Below are positions 4,600 through 6,179 of a DNA stretch of 6,179 nucleotides, one piece after another; within the stretch, counting starts at the first letter, position 1, and every line of letters starts with the position of its first letter. The notes beneath the pieces are model-generated. The model saw only the letters and a program-made list of their open reading frames with translations, was not told where the DNA came from and searched no databases. The stretch comes from CAMBDR01 sp046597185. GTDB taxonomy: Bacteria > Pseudomonadota > Gammaproteobacteria > Burkholderiales > Burkholderiaceae_D. The position numbers were made by a program, and so were the translations under genes. Where the stretch lies: positions 1 through 6,179 of the forward strand of contig JBKJLF010000101.1 in assembly GCA_046597185.1 (NCBI GenBank), written 5' to 3'.

Positions 4600-6000
4600 A
4601 TGACCAAGCTTCCCCTACTTGATCTTGCTTTTTTCATTGCCGAATCCGAAGCCAGCCCAAAACACGTGGCAGGACTGCAAATTTGCAAACGACCGCCCAA
4701 GGCGCGTACCAATTTTGCCCACAAATTGTATGAAGAATTATTGACCCATACCGAGGTGCAATCGCCGTTTAACCGCATCATCCAGTTTTCCCTGACCGCC
4801 ATGCCGCATTGGTTGGAAGCCGATAATGTGGATGTGAGCGAACACATTTTTTACCACAAACTCGACTCCAAGAATAATACCCGCAAAGACTTGTATAAAC
4901 TGGTTTCTGATTTGCACACGCCGATGTTGGATCGCTCGCGCCCCTTGTGGGAAGTGCATGTGATCGACGGTCTGGAGAATGGCCGCTTTGCCCTGTATCA
5001 AAAAATCCACCATGCATATGCGGATGGCATTACGCTCACACGTTGGACCGCGAAGTGGTTATCCGCCTCGCCCGATAACATGGATTTAAAACCCGTATGG
5101 ACGCACGGGCGCAGCCGCCAGGGCGATGAAGACCAGCGCGCTTTACGACTGGAGATTTTGCAACAATTATTAGGCGACATCAAAGGCATGGGTGCACGCT
5201 TTTTGGGCATGGGGCGCTTGGCCACGATGATGTTGCTGGAAAGCGTGCGTTTGACCAAAAACGCGATTGCCTTGCCCTTTATCGCCAGCAGCCACACGCC
5301 GCTCACCGGACAAGTCACCGCTGGGCGGCAATTTGCCACCACCAAAATTTCGATGGAACGGATTAATGCGATACGGGACGTGACCCGTTCTTCGCTCAAC
5401 CACGTTGCCTTAACCTGTCTGGACGGAGCCTTGCATCGTTATCTGGAAGATCAGGGCGTCAACCTCAAACAACCGATTACGATCCAAATGCCAGTGAATT
5501 TGCGCGTGGAAGGCGACAATTCGGCGGGAAATAAAATCGGTATTATTCTGGTCGAACTCTCACCGCCAACCGATGACCCGTATATTCGCCTGCGCAATAT
5601 CGGTTACTCTTTGCGCAATGTGCGCGCCATGGTCGATAGCGTGGCACCAGCCGCGATTGAATCCTACACCCTGGTGATGGGCATTATGGGGCAAATTGGT
5701 GAAATGCTCCATCTTTCCGACCGCATGCCACCCATGGGTAATACTTTGGTGTCAAATGTACCGGGCCCCAACAAGCATTTATACATCAAGGGGGCCAAGC
5801 TGGAAGAAATGCACCCCATTTCCGCCTTACCGCCCTCGAATTTACTCAATATTACCCTGTTCAGCTACGCCGGTGATTTATATTTTGGCTTGATCGCCAC
5901 CGATGAATTGCCCAATCTGGATCGCCTGACCGATTATGTGCTGGCAGCCTTTGATGAATTGGAAGAAACCGTGAGCGAAGCACAAATCAGTAGAAAATAG
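4600..6000 (+). CDS. Wax ester synthase / diacylglycerol acyltransferase (WS/DGAT)
   Basis: WS/DGAT enzymes join acyl-CoA to a fatty alcohol or diacylglycerol and make wax esters or triacylglycerol for storage at the cytoplasmic membrane and lipid inclusions. The 466-residue product has the usual family length. It opens with LPLLDLAFFIAES, the counterpart of the family's 'PLSxLDxxFLxxE' start, and HVAGLQIC. PLWE lies at 115–118. The catalytic motif HHxxxDG is intact as HHAYADG (H137, H138, D142, G143), with H138 the expected general base. The C-terminal domain shows QMPVNLR (296–302), GNKIG (310–314) and SNVPGP (385–390), all family hallmarks. The ATG has only a modest ACGGA five bases upstream. 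It follows a 171-base gap with a palindrome and a possible promoter, so it is probably transcribed alone. Whether wax ester or triacylglycerol is the product cannot be decided from sequence. HHxxxDG also occurs in peptide synthetase condensation domains, but the flanking motifs exclude that. Confidence 0.92.
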   Translation: MTKLPLLDLAFFIAESEASPKHVAGLQICKRPPKARTNFAHKLYEELLTHTEVQSPFNRIIQFSLTAMPHWLEADNVDVSEHIFYHKLDSKNNTRKDLYKLVSDLHTPMLDRSRPLWEVHVIDGLENGRFALYQKIHHAYADGITLTRWTAKWLSASPDNMDLKPVWTHGRSRQGDEDQRALRLEILQQLLGDIKGMGARFLGMGRLATMMLLESVRLTKNAIALPFIASSHTPLTGQVTAGRQFATTKISMERINAIRDVTRSSLNHVALTCLDGALHRYLEDQGVNLKQPITIQMPVNLRVEGDNSAGNKIGIILVELSPPTDDPYIRLRNIGYSLRNVRAMVDSVAPAAIESYTLVMGIMGQIGEMLHLSDRMPPMGNTLVSNVPGPNKHLYIKGAKLEEMHPISALPPSNLLNITLFSYAGDLYFGLIATDELPNLDRLTDYVLAAFDELEETVSEAQISRK

Positions 6001-6128
6001 ATACAAAACAGGCCTGGCACATCCAGTATTTGCTCGACCATCACTCCGATAAAACATTGTGCCAAAAAAGTGAGCTAATTTTCCACACCCCTAAAATTGG
6101 CGGGCGGCAATGGGTTTGAGTGCACCGA

Positions 6129-6165
6129 TGCCATTTATAATGGCAGCATCAAGCGGAGCCATTAT
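6129..6165 (+). promoter_or_regulatory. TATAAT -10 box within alternating GCCATT/AATGGC half-sites
   Basis: A perfect TATAAT (6136–6141) sits at the centre of the inverted repeat TGCCATT-TAT-AATGGCA (6129–6145). A partial -35, TTGAGT (6116–6121), is only 14 bases upstream, too close for a standard promoter, so this would rely on the -10 or an activator. A third half-site, GCCATTAT (6158–6165), covers the start codon and is the exact reverse complement of ATAATGGC (6137–6144). In a read-through transcript these two arms could pair with the ribosome binding site in the loop. Confidence 0.4.
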
Positions 6166-6179
6166 GAAATTGATGCGGT
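6164..6179 (+). CDS. Start of an unidentified gene (3' end outside window)
   Basis: Only the first five codons (MKLMR) are present. The call rests on the ATG preceded by GGAG (6155–6158) at 5-base spacing, with a TATAAT box about 23 bases upstream, and on the open frame to the window edge. Nothing can be said about its product. It follows the acyltransferase by 163 bases, a gap in which I see no other gene and no clear terminator. Confidence 0.5.

Noticed and set aside
6015..6035. Sigma-54-like promoter (TGGCAC ... TTGCT) after the acyltransferase gene
   Set aside because: The GG and GC elements are 4 bases further apart than sigma-54 promoters allow, and spacing is strict for that factor.
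6015..6064. TGGCAC/GTGCCA inverted repeat as a terminator for the acyltransferase gene
   Set aside because: The arms are 6 bases with a 38-base loop, and the sequence after the 3' arm is an A-run, not a T-run, on the coding strand.
6077..6098. AATTTT/AAAATT inverted repeat
   Set aside because: It is six A/T pairs with a 10-base loop in an AT-rich stretch, which is expected by chance and would be unstable.

Overview
The window reads as chromosomal DNA of a betaproteobacterium, most likely order Burkholderiales. This rests on the gene order tmk–holB–pilZ–tatD–ankyrin protein, on a PilZ close to the type IV pilus PilZ of proteobacteria, and on moderate GC. A low-GC Oxalobacteraceae relative is my best guess, but the sequence alone does not prove it. 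All supported genes lie on the + strand.

Layout. Bases 1–3382 hold a tightly packed cluster. It contains the 3' end of thymidylate kinase (tmk), DNA polymerase III delta' subunit (holB), pilus assembly protein pilZ, the metal-dependent hydrolase tatD, and an exported ankyrin-repeat protein. Two junctions are 4-base ATGA stop/start overlaps (tmk/holB and tatD/ankyrin), which suggests translational coupling. A methyltransferase follows (best start 3502), and its sequence has the layout of eukaryotic-type protein arginine methyltransferases (PRMTs). A perfect 26-base palindrome at 4473–4498 sits in the gap after it and probably marks the end of this transcription unit. A separate gene, 4600–6000, encodes a wax ester synthase/diacylglycerol acyltransferase (WS/DGAT) with an intact HHxxxDG motif. 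Bases 6001–6163 are non-coding and end in a TATAAT box, a Shine-Dalgarno site and the first five codons of another gene cut by the window edge.

How the genes relate. tmk and holB serve DNA synthesis (dTTP supply and clamp loading). PilZ serves type IV pilus assembly, and TatD is a housekeeping hydrolase acting on nucleic acids or D-aminoacyl-tRNA. The ankyrin protein is probably periplasmic with an unknown partner. The methyltransferase is likely to modify a protein, but its target cannot be read from the sequence. The WS/DGAT gene makes neutral storage lipid and looks unrelated to the upstream cluster.

Most worth a second look: (1) the PRMT-like methyltransferase with a correctly spaced double-glutamate pair; (2) three independent short tandem repeats at gene edges in the first 2.7 kb, including a 16-base repeat that forms the whole leader of tatD, where no ribosome binding site is visible; (3) the 26-base perfect palindrome; (4) a set of alternating GCCATT/AATGGC half-sites over the promoter and start codon of the last, truncated gene. 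I see no CRISPR array, transposon, tRNA or rRNA, and no convincing defence system.
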